From NCBI GenBank assembly GCA_044336815.1, contig JBIIOU010000036.1:1-14985 (forward strand): a stretch of 14,985 nt of DNA, written 5' to 3'. The notes under the pieces were generated by a model. The model made no database searches, was not told the origin of the DNA, and worked only from the letters and a program-made list of their open reading frames with translations. Source of the stretch: GCA-2737125 sp044336815. GTDB lineage: Bacteria > Actinomycetota > Actinomycetes > S36-B12. How positions within the stretch are numbered: the first letter of the stretch is position 1; each line of letters opens with the position of its first letter. The position numbers were made by a program, and so were the translations under genes. Shown piece after piece: positions 13,642-14,985 of this stretch.

Positions 13642-14985
13642 CTAGTGACTGTGACCGTGGCCACCGTGGCCGCCACCTTGGTCAGCCGGCTTCTCCTCGC
13701 GCTTTTCAACAACTAGTGCTTCGGTGGTTAGCAACATGGCGGCAATTGACGCCGCATTCTGCAGAGCTGACCTGGTGACCTTGACCGGGTCAATAACACC
13801 GGCAGCCATCAAGTCAACGTACTCCCCTGTTGCCGCATTTAGGCCATGGCCAACTGGTAGTTCGGCTACTTTGGAGACAACTACGTAACCCTGCTCGCCC
13901 GCGTTCTCGGCGATCCAGCGCAGCGGCTCACTTGTTGAGCGGCGCACAATACCTACTCCGGTGGCTTGGTCGCCGGTTAGCCCGAGGTCACCCACGAGGC
14001 AAGCCGATGCCTGTACCAACGCGGTGCCGCCGCCAGAGACAATGCCCTCTTCGATAGCTGCACGCGTTGCAGACACTGCGTCTTCAATGCGGTGCTTCTT
14101 CTCTTTGAGTTCAACTTCAGTATGAGCACCGACCTTGATGACAACAACGCCACCGCCGAGTTTGGCTAGCCGCTCCTGGAGCTTCTCGCGGTCCCAATCT
14201 GAATCAGTGTTCTCGATCTCATTGCGGATCTGTGCAACGCGGTCTGCCACGACTACGGGATCGCCACCTCCATCAACGATGGTGGTGTTGTCCTTGGTAA
14301 CTACGATCCGGCGAGCTGAACCAAGTACCTCAAGGCCAACCTGGTCAAGCTTTAAGCCAACCTCGGGGGTTACCACGGTTGCGCCGGTTAGAGCTGCAAG
14401 ATCTTGCAACATGGCCTTGCGCCGATCACCAAAGGCCGGGGCCTTTACCGCGACCGAAGAGAAAGTACCGCGAATGCGGTTAACGACCAGGGTGGAGAGC
14501 GCTTCACCGTCGACATCTTCGGCGATGATCAGCAGTGGCTTACCGGCCTGGACAACCTTCTCCAGGAGCGGCAATAGTTCTTGAACACTGGAAATCTTGT
14601 TCTGTACCAACAGCACCCGGCCGTCTTCGATAACAGCTTCCATACGCTCAGCATCGGTGACAAAGTAGGGCGAGATGTAGCCCTTATCGAACTGCATACC
14701 CTCGGTGAACTCGAGTTCCATCGAGGTGGTGCTCGACTCTTCAACCGAAATCACGCCATCTTTGCCAACCTTGTCGAAAGCATCAGCGATAAGTTCGCCA
14801 ATCTCACGATCCTGTGACGAGATGGTCGCAACATTGGCGATTTCGTCCTTGCCGGCGACCGGGCGCGAAATCGAGATGAGCTTTTCGGTCATCGCGATTA
14901 CGGCCTTGTCGATACCGCGCTTGATATCAAGTGGCGAAGCGCCAGCGGCAACCATTTTGAGACCCTCGCGAACCATGGCCTGTGC
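13642..14985 (-). CDS. groEL: chaperonin GroEL (GroEL1-like, His-rich tail), 5' end outside window
   Basis: The frame is open to the right edge and gives 447 residues. GroEL is normally about 540, so the first 90 or so residues lie outside; the ATG at 14976 is internal (Ala-Gln-Ala precedes it in frame). GroEL forms the double-ring folding chamber with GroES. Visible features are the GLKMVAAGASPLDIKRGID hinge region, the apical domain with EFTEGMQFDKGYISPYF, GDRRKAMLQDLA, and the equatorial IEDAVSATRAA with the ATPase Asp (near 14080) plus EEGIVSGGGTAL. The C-terminus ends in a Gly/His-rich tail with four His in the last eight residues, as in mycobacterial GroEL1, instead of the GGM tail of GroEL2. 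It converges on whiB3 across a shared terminator. Any groES and CIRCE element would lie to the right. Confidence 0.97.
   Translation of the reverse strand, partial: AQAMVREGLKMVAAGASPLDIKRGIDKAVIAMTEKLISISRPVAGKDEIANVATISSQDREIGELIADAFDKVGKDGVISVEESSTTSMELEFTEGMQFDKGYISPYFVTDAERMEAVIEDGRVLLVQNKISSVQELLPLLEKVVQAGKPLLIIAEDVDGEALSTLVVNRIRGTFSSVAVKAPAFGDRRKAMLQDLAALTGATVVTPEVGLKLDQVGLEVLGSARRIVVTKDNTTIVDGGGDPVVVADRVAQIRNEIENTDSDWDREKLQERLAKLGGGVVVIKVGAHTEVELKEKKHRIEDAVSATRAAIEEGIVSGGGTALVQASACLVGDLGLTGDQATGVGIVRRSTSEPLRWIAENAGEQGYVVVSKVAELPVGHGLNAATGEYVDLMAAGVIDPVKVTRSALQNAASIAAMLLTTEALVVEKREEKPADQGGGHGGHGHSH

Noticed and set aside
1..14985. tRNA genes, insertion sequences, CRISPR arrays, toxin-antitoxin or phage genes
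   Set aside because: No cloverleaf-like sequence, terminal inverted repeats with transposase, regularly spaced repeats or relevant proteins were seen on either strand.

Overview
This window is a stretch of an Actinomycetota chromosome with a base composition of roughly mid-50s %GC by eye. The gene order groEL – whiB3 – (MerR regulator) – guaB – guaB3 – gabD2 – choD … guaA closely follows, from memory, the Mycobacterium tuberculosis groEL1–whiB3–guaB2–guaB3–choD–…–guaA neighbourhood. A Wbl protein, GuaB3 and ChoD together are hard to explain outside Actinomycetota. The moderate GC and compact spacing suggest a small-genome aquatic lineage (for example Nanopelagicales-like), but that placement is inference.

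Layout from left to right. Positions 1–48 may hold the last codons of a plus-strand gene. A small four-helix membrane protein (71–421) lies directly downstream of guaA (GMP synthetase, 427–1989), both on the minus strand. Upstream of guaA on the same strand is a two-helix CD225/dispanin-family protein (2062–2364). Diverging from it is a plus-strand coxS-coxL-coxM cassette (2466–6168). It encodes the iron-sulfur, molybdopterin and flavin subunits of a molybdenum hydroxylase of the form II 'CO dehydrogenase-like' type (AYRGAGR active-site loop, S-L-M order). Its genes are joined by ATGA overlaps, and no maturation genes accompany it. It converges on choD.

Positions 13085 to 6200 on the minus strand form a tight five-gene run with gaps of 9, 7, 10 and 23 bases: a MerR-type regulator with a cobalamin-binding domain, guaB (IMP dehydrogenase), guaB3 (IMPDH-like paralogue lacking the catalytic cysteine), gabD2 (succinate-semialdehyde dehydrogenase) and choD (GMC-family flavin oxidoreductase). 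The regulator keeps all recognisable CarH/LitR photoreceptor residues, so this operon may put guanine-nucleotide synthesis under a B12- and possibly light-responsive regulator. Divergent from it is whiB3, a redox-sensing iron-sulfur transcription factor with a strong sigma-70-type promoter. A perfect 21-bp palindrome with a 3-base loop separates whiB3 from the convergent, window-truncated groEL, whose product has a His-rich C-terminus like mycobacterial GroEL1.

No tRNA or rRNA gene, insertion sequence, CRISPR array or phage gene was seen. No gene-free stretch exceeds 200 bases; the longest is the 198-base whiB3/merR divergent region. The two most noteworthy items are the CarH-like regulator leading a guanine-nucleotide operon, and the orphan form II cox cassette inside an otherwise conserved locus.
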